DNA of 64,000 nucleotides from Streptomyces wuyuanensis (GCF_900103455.1 NZ_FNHI01000008.1:215851-279850), one strand, 5' to 3'. Shown: positions 9,380 to 17,460, counted from the first letter of the stretch. Notes: generated by a model from the sequence alone, not told the origin. Made by a program: numbers and translations.

Positions 9380-9694
9380 GAACACCACTTCCAGGCGTTG
9401 GCGGGGACGTATTCGTGTCGGCACAACGTAGAAAGCGGCACGTCACCGTCACATGTGGTGGGACACCATAGTTCTGTCCTCAGCTGTGCGCGAGACCACC
9501 ATGAGCACGATGAATGGCATGTGCACGATCTTCACTCGGGCGTCCACGGGCGCGAGCGACGAGCCGCCGTTCCGGGTGGCAGCGGCACCCGCCCGGGTGC
9601 CAGGCATGGGCGCGAAGACCTCCCGCCCGCCGCGTTCGCGGAATCGGCGGCAACCGGCCGCCGGCGCTCCCGTGGCAGCGGAGCCGGATGCCGG
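9380..9694. other. Intergenic region with no recognised gene
   Basis: This 315-bp stretch lies between the MHS transporter start and the end of the kinase gene. It should hold the transporter promoter and the kinase terminator. A GC-rich palindrome at 9584-9601 (two 8-nt arms, 2-nt spacer) is the only structure I see. Open frames here lack convincing codon structure. Confidence 0.5.
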
Positions 9695-10654
9695 TCACAC
9701 CCGTACGCGCGGACCCGGTTCCGTTCGCAGGGCGTTCGGGAAGCTGAGCGTGCGGTAGACCGCCACGCCCCCCGTCAGCTCCGTGCACGCTTTCGCCGCG
9801 GCGGTGGCACGGTGCGGGCAGGCGGGGTCCGTGGCGTCCAGCAGCACCCCCAGGGTCGTGCCGCTGTGGCCCACGGCGACGCCCAGCCCGCCGACCTCGC
9901 GGCAGATCTCCCGCATGCGGTCCAAGGACCATTTGTGCCGCAGGGGTTGGTTCATCAGCGCGCTGCGCGTCGCGATCCTGCCCACCTCCGCGAGGTCGCG
10001 GGACCGCACGGCGCCGGCGAGCCGGTCCAGCAGGCGCGCGTACTCGTGCCGGTCGGCCACGGTGAACGGCTTGGGGATGCGGTTGAAGTCGACCGTGTCG
10101 ACCGCCCCGCCCTCGTCCACGCCGACCACCGTCATGGCCGGCAGCGAACCCAGGACCGCGCGCAGGCGGACGCTGCGGTGGTGGAAGGCGACGATGCCCG
10201 GATAGAGCACGCCGTCGGTGGGTTCGATGCGCGCCAGCAGCCGCTCGATCCGGGAGGCGGGCATCGGGAGGCCGAGCGCCTGCCCCACCGCCCGCGCGGT
10301 CGCGACCAGGTCGGCCGAGGAACTGGCCAGCCCCTTGCCCTCCGGAATGACGCTGTTGAGGGTCAGCACCCCGCCGGTCGGCTCGGGCGCCTCGCCGACG
10401 ATCATGCGTGCCAGCCGCAGGGCCTTCTGCTTCCGACGCGGCCGGACCACCAGCTCGCCGATGTCCGGGTCCGGACGGAACGTCGCCCTCGTCCACCGGG
10501 CGACGGGCAGGGTGACCAGGAAGTCCCCGTTCTCCTCCGGCAGTACGCCCTGGAGCAGTTCGCCGAAGGTCCCGAAGGCGGTGCCCACTCCCGTTCCCGC
10601 CGGTGCCCCCGGTGGCAGACCTCGTCGAGGCGCGGCCTGCTGGGACAGCTTCAC
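9695..10654 (-). CDS. PduX-like L-threonine (amino-acid) kinase, GHMP family
   Basis: 319 residues from GTG 10654, preceded by a GGAAGGAG ribosome site. GHMP-kinase hallmarks: FGTFGELLQG near residues 27-36, the ATP-loop motif PEGKGLASSSADLVATA, then IEPTDGVLYPG and the C-terminal VAVGHSGTTLGVLLD. These segments parallel Salmonella PduX, which phosphorylates free L-threonine for cobalamin side-chain synthesis. No cobalamin genes are present here. The gene is divergent from a PLP enzyme of the SbnA/cysteine-synthase type, which would use an O-phospho amino acid. I infer that it makes O-phosphothreonine or O-phosphoserine as the activated precursor for that enzyme. A Zur-type palindrome overlaps its promoter. 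Confidence 0.75.
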   Translation of the reverse strand: MKLSQQAAPRRGLPPGAPAGTGVGTAFGTFGELLQGVLPEENGDFLVTLPVARWTRATFRPDPDIGELVVRPRRKQKALRLARMIVGEAPEPTGGVLTLNSVIPEGKGLASSSADLVATARAVGQALGLPMPASRIERLLARIEPTDGVLYPGIVAFHHRSVRLRAVLGSLPAMTVVGVDEGGAVDTVDFNRIPKPFTVADRHEYARLLDRLAGAVRSRDLAEVGRIATRSALMNQPLRHKWSLDRMREICREVGGLGVAVGHSGTTLGVLLDATDPACPHRATAAAKACTELTGGVAVYRTLSFPNALRTEPGPRVRV

Positions 10655-10679
10655 GGAACTCCTTCCCGTCGACCATCAG

Positions 10680-10702
10680 ATGAAAGCGATAATCGTTTTT
10701 AT
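10680..10702. promoter_or_regulatory. Zur/Fur-type palindrome near the kinase promoter
   Basis: Imperfect 23-bp AT-rich palindrome centred at 10691, with 9 of 11 arm pairs matching and core CGATAATCG. It lies 26 nt upstream of the kinase start, in otherwise very GC-rich DNA. Read leftward it contains a TATAAA-like -10. The composition and spacing fit a Fur-family (Zur) operator. It does not resemble the IdeR/DmdR iron box. Confidence 0.55.
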
Positions 10703-10763
10703 ATGAGACCGGCCCGCGAGGGCAAGCCGCGATCGCGAGTCGGTGACGAGTGCTCAGTCGGAG

Positions 10764-10790
10764 TTGACAATCATTTTCATCTAGGTGATG
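10764..10790 (+). promoter_or_regulatory. Zur-like operator overlapping a -35 element
   Basis: TGACAATCATTTTCA at 10765-10779 is a near-perfect 15-bp palindrome with one mismatched pair. From memory it differs at two positions from the published Streptomyces Zur consensus (TGAAAATGATTTTCA). TTGACA at 10764-10769 could be a -35, with a weak -10 about 17 nt on. It sits upstream of the PLP-enzyme operon. Confidence 0.65.
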
Positions 10791-10832
10791 CTCTCGGCTC
10801 GATCCCGTCGGTACCCAGCACGAGGAGGGCGC

Positions 10833-11003
10833 ATGGACGAGCGGAACGAGCACCGGACGACCGCCGGTTCGGGCATTCCGAGGGGGTGGTCGAAGGGGCG
10901 ACCGGCCGGGGCCCCGGGGGCCCGGACACCCCGCCGGCCGGCCGGACCGGGCCGGGCCGCAGTGCGGCCTTCTGACAGGAAGACGGCATGTACACGCACA
11001 TAG
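10833..11003 (+). CDS. Possible small leader ORF overlapping the PLP-enzyme start
   Basis: A 56-codon frame starting at ATG 10833, preceded at good spacing by the strong ribosome site GAGGAGGG (10822-10829). Its stop lies 16 nt inside the next gene. The peptide begins MDERNEHRTTAGSGIPRGW and becomes Arg/Pro/Gly-rich. No family is recognised. It may be a translated leader that couples translation to the PLP-enzyme gene, or a chance frame in GC-rich leader DNA. The ribosome site is the only positive evidence. Confidence 0.3.
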   Translation: MDERNEHRTTAGSGIPRGWSKGRPAGAPGARTPRRPAGPGRAAVRPSDRKTACTRT

Positions 11004-12025
11004 CGGAAGCGGTCAAGAGACCCGATCTCATATCCCTGCAGCCGGACGTGGTCTGTCTGCGGTTCGAGACGATGAAGATCTACTCGGCCCTGGGGGCGGT
11101 CCGCCACCTTCTCGAGTCGGGCACCGTCAAGCCCGGTGACACGCTCGTGGACAGCTCCAGCGGCATCTACGCGCACGCCCTGGCGCTGGCCTGCCACCGC
11201 TACGGAATGAAGTGCCACATCGTGGGTTCCACGACCGTGGACCGGACGCTCCGCGCCCAGTTGGAGATCCTCGGCGTCACGCTGGAGCAGGTCCGGCCGT
11301 CGCAGAACCTGCGCCTCGACCAGGAGCTCCGGGTACGGCGCATCGCCGAGATCCTGGAGGAGAACCCCTCGTACCACTGGATGCGGCAATACCACGACGG
11401 CATCCACTACCACGGCTACCGCGACGTGGCCGGCGCGATCGCCCGGGAACTGCCCGACGGGCCCCTGGCGCTGGTGGGAGGAGTGGGCTCGGGCGCCTCC
11501 ACCGGTGCCATCGCCACCTATCTGCGCGACGCGGGCCGGGACGTGTCGCTCGTCGGGGTGCAGCCCTTCGGCAGCGTCACCTTCGGTTCGGAGCACGTCC
11601 CCGACCCCGACATGATCATCGCGGGGATCGGCAGCGCCATCGAGTTCCGGAACGTCCGGCACGACCTCTACGACAGGATCCACTGGGTCAACTTCGACTG
11701 CGCCCTGTCCGGCGCGGTCGAACTCCTGCGGAGCAGCGGCATCTTCGCCGGTCTGTCGACCGGCGCCGCCTATCTGGCCACTCAGTGGGAACGCCGGAGG
11801 GACGCTTCGCGCACATACGTCTTCATCGCGGCCGACACGGGCCACCGCTACGTCGAGAGCGCCTACGCCAGGCACGCCGAGGCCGAGCACATCGACGCCC
11901 TGAAGCCGCACGAGATCACGTCCCTCGACGAGCTGAGACACCCCTGGTCCACGACTTCCTGGTCCGGCCTCCGCGCTCCGGCGCCGAGAACCGCGGACGA
12001 CTCCGTCACCCGTGCCGGCGGTTGA
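10988..12025 (+). CDS. SbnA/cysteine-synthase-like PLP-dependent enzyme
   Basis: 345 residues from ATG 10988 (AGGAAG site). Fold-type II PLP enzyme. Lys30 in ETMKIYSALG aligns with the cofactor lysine of cysteine synthase, as the 30-residue spacing to the next motif is conserved. The phosphate loop is GGVGSGASTG and the C-terminal motif SGIFAGLSTGAAYLA. The substrate loop, normally TSGNTG, reads SSSGIYAH, so the substrate differs. Two short stretches, FGSVTFG and ADTGHRYVESAYA, resemble SbnA, which condenses O-phosphoserine with glutamate on the way to 2,3-diaminopropionate. No SbnB-like dehydrogenase is nearby. I infer a beta-replacement on the phospho-amino acid made by the divergent kinase. 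First gene of a six-gene operon. Confidence 0.78.
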   Translation: MYTHIAEAVKRPDLISLQPDVVCLRFETMKIYSALGAVRHLLESGTVKPGDTLVDSSSGIYAHALALACHRYGMKCHIVGSTTVDRTLRAQLEILGVTLEQVRPSQNLRLDQELRVRRIAEILEENPSYHWMRQYHDGIHYHGYRDVAGAIARELPDGPLALVGGVGSGASTGAIATYLRDAGRDVSLVGVQPFGSVTFGSEHVPDPDMIIAGIGSAIEFRNVRHDLYDRIHWVNFDCALSGAVELLRSSGIFAGLSTGAAYLATQWERRRDASRTYVFIAADTGHRYVESAYARHAEAEHIDALKPHEITSLDELRHPWSTTSWSGLRAPAPRTADDSVTRAGG

Positions 12026-12070
12026 CCGAAGCCCCGGCAGCAGCACACGACCCCGATGAGAGAAGCCGAA

Positions 12071-12916
12071 ATGCCCCACCCCCAGCCGCAGACGGTCGCG
12101 GAACTGACCGACGCCGTGATGTCGGGAGCCTACGGACCGGATCCGAAGGACCTGTCCGTCACCAGCGCGTTCTGGCTCTACCACACCACCCGGCTCGCCG
12201 GGAGCGAGGTGACGTACCACAACCACTACCTCGTGCTGCGGGTCGGGCGGTCCTTCGGCGCCTGCTCCTTCGAGGCCGGCGAACTCCCTCCCGGATTCTG
12301 CGAGAACGCCTCCGGCCACACCCTGGACACGCTGCTGCGCGACGAGTCGACACCGGTCCGCGTCGCCGCCCTCGACGCCTACCTCTCCCAGGTGCAGCCG
12401 CACCGGGACGCGGTCGACGCCGAGCCGGTCGCACTGCCCGCCGGAACGCCGGAGGCCCGTGCCCGTGCGCGTGACGCGTCCATCGCGGGCCTCCTCGGCA
12501 TCGAGCCGGGGACGAAGGTCGCACTCATCGGCGTGGTCAACCCGCTGGTGGCGGCGATACGCGACCGGGGCGGCGTGTGCCTCCCCTGCGACCTGAACCT
12601 GCGCACCACGCAGTGGGGCGAGCAGATAGCCGACGACATGACCGAGGTCCTCAAGGAAGCCGACGCGGTCGTGGCCACCGGCATGACCTTGAGCAACGGC
12701 ACGTTCGACCTCATCCTCGAGCACTGCCGGGACCAGGGCGTTCCGCTGGTCGTCTACGCACAGACCGGCAGCGCGGTCGCCCGTGCGTTCCTGCCCGGCG
12801 GAGTCACCGCGCTGAACGCCGAGCCGTTCCCCTTCTCGCAGTTCAGCGCCGATGCGACGGTCATGTACCGCTACCGCGCCGCCGAGCCGGTGTCCGCGCG
12901 TGAGGACGGCTCGTGA
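12071..12916 (+). CDS. DUF4213/DUF364 family protein (putative metal-chelation domain)
   Basis: 281 residues from ATG 12071 (MPHPQPQTVAEL), chosen over ATG 12056 because GAGAG sits 8 nt upstream. The N-terminal half matches the enolase-N-like DUF4213 region. The C-terminal half is a Rossmann-like DUF364: TKVALIGVVNPLVAAIRDRG, EADAVVATGMTLSNGTFDLI, then VVYAQTGSAVARAFLPGGV. Members are often linked to metal handling, but the reaction is not established to my knowledge. Cysteines in GVCLPCDLNL could contribute to metal or thiol chemistry. Its 4-bp overlap with the MFS gene and place between a biosynthetic enzyme and transporters suggest a late step in making the exported compound. Confidence 0.8.
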   Translation: MPHPQPQTVAELTDAVMSGAYGPDPKDLSVTSAFWLYHTTRLAGSEVTYHNHYLVLRVGRSFGACSFEAGELPPGFCENASGHTLDTLLRDESTPVRVAALDAYLSQVQPHRDAVDAEPVALPAGTPEARARARDASIAGLLGIEPGTKVALIGVVNPLVAAIRDRGGVCLPCDLNLRTTQWGEQIADDMTEVLKEADAVVATGMTLSNGTFDLILEHCRDQGVPLVVYAQTGSAVARAFLPGGVTALNAEPFPFSQFSADATVMYRYRAAEPVSAREDGS

Positions 12917-14244
12917 GCGCCGACGCCCGGAACCCCACGGACGGCCGGGAGGCGGCCGGCCGCCGGGCCGCCGGCGAGGCCGCACTTCGCGACGGGGCGG
13001 ACCGCGCGGCGGCGGAGCCGGACGAAGCGCTGCCGAGCGACCTGAGGATGGCCCGTGCCCTGTGGCCGGTCCTGCTCGCCTCCGCGGTGGGGCTGCTGCC
13101 GTTCACCATCTTCAGCACCTACCTGGTGCCGATCGCCGACGAGGCCGGAAGCGGTGTCGCCGCGACGGGCGGTCTGCGCGGACTGGGCGGTCTGGCCGCC
13201 CTGCTGGTGGGCACGGCCCTCGCTCCCTTCATCGACCGGGTGCGCAAGGAATGGGCCGCCGCGGGCGGGCTCGCCGCTCTCGGCCTCTCGGCGGCACTGG
13301 GTGCGAGCGGGGACTTCGTCCTGCTGGCGGTGTTCTGCCTGCTGGTCGGCGCGAGTACGTCCGTCCTGAACCCGGCCCTCACCGCCGCGGCGGCCGACCG
13401 CTACGGCACGGGGAAGGCGGCCGGCCGGGCCGCGACCCTGGTCACGGCCACGCAGTCGATGACGGCGATGCTCGCGGCGCCGGTCGTGGCCCTGCCCGCG
13501 GTCCTCTGGGGATGGCAGGGAGACCTCGTCGCCGTGACCGCGGCCTCGCTGCTCCTCGCCCTGGTCTTCCTGGCACGGGGCCGCAGGGCGGCGGCCGAGG
13601 GCCCCGGAAGGGAGCAACGCCTCGGCTACATCGCGTCGTTCAGGGCTCTGGGGGCGGTCCGCGGGGCGGTGCCACTGCTCCTGGTCTCCTTCCTCCGCAC
13701 CGCGGTCTTCATGGGCTACCTCGCGTACCTCGCCGCCTACTACGACGACCGATTCCGACTCGACCCCGGACTCTTCGCCTTCGTCTGGACGCTGAGCGGC
13801 GCGTCGTACTTCGTGAGCAACCTGCTCACCGGCCGGGTCACGAACTCCGCCGGCACCCGGATCGGCACCGAGCGCCTGCTGGTCGTCGGCCTGGTCGTGG
13901 CGCTGGTCTCGGTCGTGGGCTTCTACTTCACCCACCGGCTGCCGTTCGCCCTCGCGCTGACGGCGCTCCACGCGGCCGGTCACGCGATCGTGGCCGCGTG
14001 CGCGGTCAGCCTCCTCGTGCGGCGCTGCGGCCCGCTGCGCGGCTCGGCCCTGGGCGTCAACGCCGCCGGACAGAGCCTCGGGGTCTTCGTCGGTGCGGCC
14101 CTGGGCGGTGCCGGTCTCGGCCTGGCCGGCTACCCGGGGATCGCCGCCGTCTTCGGCGCTCTCGTCCTCGTGGCGCTCGCCGCCGCCCTCCTGGTGGCGC
14201 GTCACGGCGCCGGAGCACAGGAGCAGGAGGCGAAAGCGGTGTAG
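12913..14244 (+). CDS. MFS exporter, metallophore-type
   Basis: 443 residues from GTG 12913, overlapping the DUF364 stop (GTGA). After a charged, disordered N-terminus of about 45 residues come roughly 12 hydrophobic segments, starting ALWPVLLASAVGLLPFTIFSTYLVP. Motifs include IDRVRKEWAAAGGLAAL and GYLAYLAAYYDDRF. In siderophore loci this position between biosynthesis and FecBCD importer genes is typical of the exporter. The substrate cannot be read from sequence. A hairpin follows at 14255-14295. Confidence 0.82.
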   Translation: MSADARNPTDGREAAGRRAAGEAALRDGADRAAAEPDEALPSDLRMARALWPVLLASAVGLLPFTIFSTYLVPIADEAGSGVAATGGLRGLGGLAALLVGTALAPFIDRVRKEWAAAGGLAALGLSAALGASGDFVLLAVFCLLVGASTSVLNPALTAAAADRYGTGKAAGRAATLVTATQSMTAMLAAPVVALPAVLWGWQGDLVAVTAASLLLALVFLARGRRAAAEGPGREQRLGYIASFRALGAVRGAVPLLLVSFLRTAVFMGYLAYLAAYYDDRFRLDPGLFAFVWTLSGASYFVSNLLTGRVTNSAGTRIGTERLLVVGLVVALVSVVGFYFTHRLPFALALTALHAAGHAIVAACAVSLLVRRCGPLRGSALGVNAAGQSLGVFVGAALGGAGLGLAGYPGIAAVFGALVLVALAAALLVARHGAGAQEQEAKAV

Positions 14245-14254
14245 CGGACCGGAG

Positions 14255-14295
14255 GCGTGCCGTCCGGCCGACTCCGCGGCGTCCGGACGGCACGC
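14255..14295 (+). terminator. Intra-operon hairpin (attenuator or weak terminator)
   Basis: 13-bp perfect arms (14255-14267 and 14283-14295) around a 15-nt loop, between the MFS exporter and the permease. There is no U tract. It may lower downstream expression or stabilise the upstream message. Confidence 0.5.
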
Positions 14296-14355
14296 AGACC
14301 CAGAACCCCACTCGACGCACATGGTTCCCCATGACCGAAGCGAAAGGCCGGCTCC

Positions 14356-15486
14356 ATGCCCCCGCCCACGATGTCCACACCGACGGCCGGAACCGGGCCG
14401 GCCGCGCCCCCGACCGCCGGCCCCGCCGCGGGCGCGAAGGAGCGGATCACCACCCGCAGGGGCCTGGTGACGACGTGCGCCGTGCTGCTCGCCGTTCTCG
14501 TCTCCTCCGTCGTCGTGGCCATCGGCCTGGGGTCCGCCGTGATCGCACCGGGAGAGACCGCCCGGTACCTGTGGGCCGCTCTGAGCGGCGGGATCATCGC
14601 GGTGGACGAGGTGACCACATATCAGATCATCTGGCAGATCCGCACGCCGAGGGTGCTGCTGGCGGCGCTGGTGGGCGCCGGGCTGAGCGCCGTCGGCGTC
14701 GCCATCCAGGCCATGGTGCGCAACGCCCTCGCCGACCCCTTCGTCCTCGGCGTCTCGTCCGGGGCGTCCGTCGGCGCCGTCGGCGTCACGGTCACCGGGG
14801 GCCTCGCGGCGCTCGGCATCCACGCGGTCTCCGCCGGCGCCTTCATCGGCGCCCTGGCCGCGTCGCTCCTGGTGTACGCGGCCTCCACCCGCCGGGGCTC
14901 GCTCTCGCCGCTGCGCCTCGTCCTCACGGGCGTCGCCATGTCCCTCGGGTTCCAGGCGGTGATGAGCGTGATCGTCTACTTCGCCCCGGACAGCGAGGCG
15001 ACCGGCATGGTCCTGTACTGGACGATGGGCAGCTTCGGCGCCGCGAGCTGGGGCGCGCTTCCGGTCGTGTCCGCCGTCGTGCTGCTCGGGCTGGCCGTGC
15101 TGTACCGGTACGGCCGGGCGCTGGACGTCCTGGCCCTGGGCGACGAGACCGCCGCGAGCCTGGGGATCGGCCCGGACCGGCACCGCAAGGGCATGCTCGT
15201 GCTCGTCTCGCTGGTGACGGGCGTGATGGTCGCCGTCAGCGGTGCCATCGCCTTCGTCGGCCTCGTCGTGCCCCACGTGGTGCGCATGGCCGTCGGGGCC
15301 GCCCACGCCCGCGTACTGGCCGTGGCGCCCCTTGCCGGGGCGGTCTTCATGGTGTGGGTCGACCTGGTGTCCCGGACGCTGGTGGCGCCGCGCGAGCTGC
15401 CGCTCGGAGCCATCACCGCACTCGTCGGCGTGCCGGTGTTCATCGCCCTGATGCGCCGCAAGGGCTATCTGTTCGGAGGCCGTTGA
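14356..15486 (+). CDS. FecCD-family ABC permease (metal-chelate import)
   Basis: 376 residues from ATG 14356. The hydrophilic Pro/Ala-rich N-terminus (~35 residues) precedes about ten hydrophobic segments. BtuC/FecCD family motifs are clear: RTPRVLLAALVGAGLSAVG, MVRNALADPFVLGVSSGASVGA and, near the end, GAIAFVGLVVPHVVRM. Only one permease gene is present, so it likely forms a homodimer. It precedes the ATPase gene by 1 bp. Together with 15488 and 16278 it makes a complete iron-siderophore/cobalamin-type importer. Confidence 0.92.
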   Translation: MPPPTMSTPTAGTGPAAPPTAGPAAGAKERITTRRGLVTTCAVLLAVLVSSVVVAIGLGSAVIAPGETARYLWAALSGGIIAVDEVTTYQIIWQIRTPRVLLAALVGAGLSAVGVAIQAMVRNALADPFVLGVSSGASVGAVGVTVTGGLAALGIHAVSAGAFIGALAASLLVYAASTRRGSLSPLRLVLTGVAMSLGFQAVMSVIVYFAPDSEATGMVLYWTMGSFGAASWGALPVVSAVVLLGLAVLYRYGRALDVLALGDETAASLGIGPDRHRKGMLVLVSLVTGVMVAVSGAIAFVGLVVPHVVRMAVGAAHARVLAVAPLAGAVFMVWVDLVSRTLVAPRELPLGAITALVGVPVFIALMRRKGYLFGGR

Positions 15487-15487
15487 G

Positions 15488-16261
15488 ATGGATCTGACGC
15501 TGGACGGGCTCACCGTCGTGACCGACGGCAGGAGCCTGGTGCGCGACCTGTCCCTGGAGGTGGCGAGCGGCCGGGTGGTGGGCCTCGTCGGCCCGAACGG
15601 AAGCGGGAAGTCCACCGCCCTGCGCTGCGTGTACCGGGCGCTGAAGCCCACGTCCGGCACGGTCCGGGTGGGCGAGGACGACCTCTCCGGCCTGACGATG
15701 CGGCGCAGCGCGCAGCTCGTCGCGGCCATGACCCAGGACGGCACCGTCGACCTGGACTTCACGGTCGAGGAGGTCGTCGCGCTCGGACGCACACCGCACC
15801 TCCATGGCGTCCAGGGCCTCGGCCGGCGGGAACTGGCCCTGTGCGAGCGCGCGATGGAACGGCTGGACATCCGTCATCTCGCCCGCCGCGGTGTGCCGAC
15901 CCTGTCGGGCGGAGAGCGCCAGCGCGTCCTGCTGGCCCGGGCGCTCGTCCAGGAGCCGGAGATCCTGGTGCTGGACGAGCCCACCAACCACCTCGACGTC
16001 CGCCACCAGGTCGAGTTGCTCTCGCTCCTGCGCGGCACCGGACTCACCGTCCTGGTCGTGCTCCACGACCTCAACCTCGCCGCGGCCGCCTGCGACCGCA
16101 TCGGCGTGCTGTCCCGGGGGCGCCTGGTGGCCGCCGGTTCGCCCGCGGTCGTCCTGACCGCCGGACTGGTCGAAGAGGTCTTCGGCGTCAGGGCCGACGT
16201 CGTCCCCCATCCGCGCACGGGCCGTCCCCAACTGCTGTATTCGCTCGACCCCACTCCCTGA
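15488..16261 (+). CDS. ABC transporter ATP-binding protein (FecE/BtuD type)
   Basis: 257 residues from ATG 15488. Walker A GPNGSGKST (residues ~38-46), Q-loop in MTQDGTVDLDFTVEEVV, signature LSGGERQRV, Walker B ILVLDEPTNHLD and the switch histidine in VLHDLNLAAAA are all intact. It powers import through the adjacent FecCD permease. The very short gaps on both sides point to one transcript with the permease and binding protein. Confidence 0.94.
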   Translation: MDLTLDGLTVVTDGRSLVRDLSLEVASGRVVGLVGPNGSGKSTALRCVYRALKPTSGTVRVGEDDLSGLTMRRSAQLVAAMTQDGTVDLDFTVEEVVALGRTPHLHGVQGLGRRELALCERAMERLDIRHLARRGVPTLSGGERQRVLLARALVQEPEILVLDEPTNHLDVRHQVELLSLLRGTGLTVLVVLHDLNLAAAACDRIGVLSRGRLVAAGSPAVVLTAGLVEEVFGVRADVVPHPRTGRPQLLYSLDPTP

Positions 16262-16277
16262 AAGGCACCTCAACGAC

Positions 16278-17288
16278 ATGCGCACAACACGATCTCCCCG
16301 CCCGGTGCGGCGCCGTACCGCCCTGGCGTCCGCGGTGGCGGCCGCCCTGTTGCTCGGCGGCTGCGGAGCCGAGGTCGAATCGGACACCAGGACGTCCGGC
16401 AAGGTCACCGTGAAGCGCTGCGGCGAGCCGGTCGCCTACACGACCCCGAAGCGAGCCGTCGCGTACGAGGGCGGAAGCGCCGACAAGCTGTTCAGCCTCG
16501 GCCTCACCGAGCAGGTGCACGGCTATGTGATGCCGCCCGCGAACCCGCCCGTGAGCGAGTCCCCCTGGGCGTCCGAGTACGCCAAGGTGAAGATGCTGAG
16601 CGACGACCTCCTCAACAAGGAGGTCGTGGTGGAAGCCAAGGCCGACTTCGTCGTGGCGGGCTGGAACTCCGGCTTCAAGGACGAGCGGGGCATCACACCG
16701 GAGATCCTGGACAAGCTCGGCATCCAGAGCTTCATGCACACGGAGAGCTGCTTCAACTACCCCGGGTACCCGGAGAAGGTCACCCCGTTCGAAGCCCTGT
16801 ACACCGACCTCCGCCGGCTCGGCACGATCTTCCGGGTCGAGGACCGGGCGGACAAGGTCGTCGACGGCCTGAGGAAGCGCGTGGAGGCGGTCAGGTCGCA
16901 GGCGCCGAAGGGCGATCCGGCACCGGTCTTCCTCTACGACTCGGGCACCGACCAGCCCTTCACCGCGGGTAGCCAGGTGCCGCCCAACGACATCATCGCG
17001 GCCGCGGGCGGCAGGAACGTCTTCGACGGTCTCGACCAGCGGTGGACCCAGGTGAACTGGGAGGCGGTGGCCGAGGCCGAGCCCGAAGTGATCATGATTC
17101 TCGACTACGGGGACCTGCCCGCCCAGAAGAAGATCGACTTTCTGAGGAAGTCCCCCCACACGAAGGAACTCCCGGCGGTGAAGAAGAACAACTTCTTCGT
17201 CCTCGACTACAACGAGGGCATCAGCGGGCCGCGGAACATCGACGGTCTGGAGAAGTTCGCGAAGTACCTGCGAAGCCTCGGCGACTGA
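16278..17288 (+). CDS. Substrate-binding lipoprotein of metal-chelate ABC importer
   Basis: 336 residues from ATG 16278. Twin-Arg/Arg-rich n-region (RRRTALASAVAAALLLGGC) with lipobox LGGC, giving lipid-modified Cys29. The mature protein has the FepB/BtuF class III binding-protein pattern: KRAVAYEGGSADKLFSLGL, PEILDKLGIQSF, the long helix around LYTDLRRLGTIFRVEDRADK, and NDIIAAAGGRNVFDGL. It captures the metal complex outside the membrane for the permease/ATPase pair. Last gene of the operon; a hairpin follows at 17425-17460. Confidence 0.9.
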   Translation: MRTTRSPRPVRRRTALASAVAAALLLGGCGAEVESDTRTSGKVTVKRCGEPVAYTTPKRAVAYEGGSADKLFSLGLTEQVHGYVMPPANPPVSESPWASEYAKVKMLSDDLLNKEVVVEAKADFVVAGWNSGFKDERGITPEILDKLGIQSFMHTESCFNYPGYPEKVTPFEALYTDLRRLGTIFRVEDRADKVVDGLRKRVEAVRSQAPKGDPAPVFLYDSGTDQPFTAGSQVPPNDIIAAAGGRNVFDGLDQRWTQVNWEAVAEAEPEVIMILDYGDLPAQKKIDFLRKSPHTKELPAVKKNNFFVLDYNEGISGPRNIDGLEKFAKYLRSLGD

Positions 17289-17424
17289 CCGCGCGAACCC
17301 CGGCGGGTCCGGTCTCGCCCTGCCGAGGCGCCGGAGAGCGAACAGCGCGTACCGCGCCGGGGAGACCGCCGCATCCGGCCGGGGGAGGTGTCCCGTCCCC
17401 GGTACGCGCCGTCCCTCGTCCGAA

Positions 17425-17460
17425 CGTCCTGCCGGCGAGCGGTTGCCCGCCGGCAGGACG
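17425..17460. terminator. Hairpin between the binding-protein and antiporter genes
   Basis: 13-bp perfect arms (17425-17437 and 17448-17460) with a 10-nt loop, in the gap between two convergent genes. It probably ends both transcripts. No U run is visible. Confidence 0.6.

Noticed and set aside
9695..10654. Cobalamin biosynthesis role for the PduX-like kinase
   Set aside because: No cob/cbi genes occur in the window, and the promoter is shared with a metal-chelate operon.
10680..10779. IdeR/DmdR iron-box interpretation
   Set aside because: The sites lack the TTAGGTTAGGCTAACCTAA pattern. Their TGAnAATnATTnTCA form fits Zur better.
12871..15870. 999-residue open frame on the minus strand
   Set aside because: Antisense to the MFS, permease and ATPase genes, which all have intact family motifs.
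11000..17288. Staphyloferrin B or EDDS biosynthesis
   Set aside because: Although the PLP enzyme is SbnA-like, there is no SbnB-type dehydrogenase, NIS synthetase or argininosuccinate-lyase-like gene nearby.
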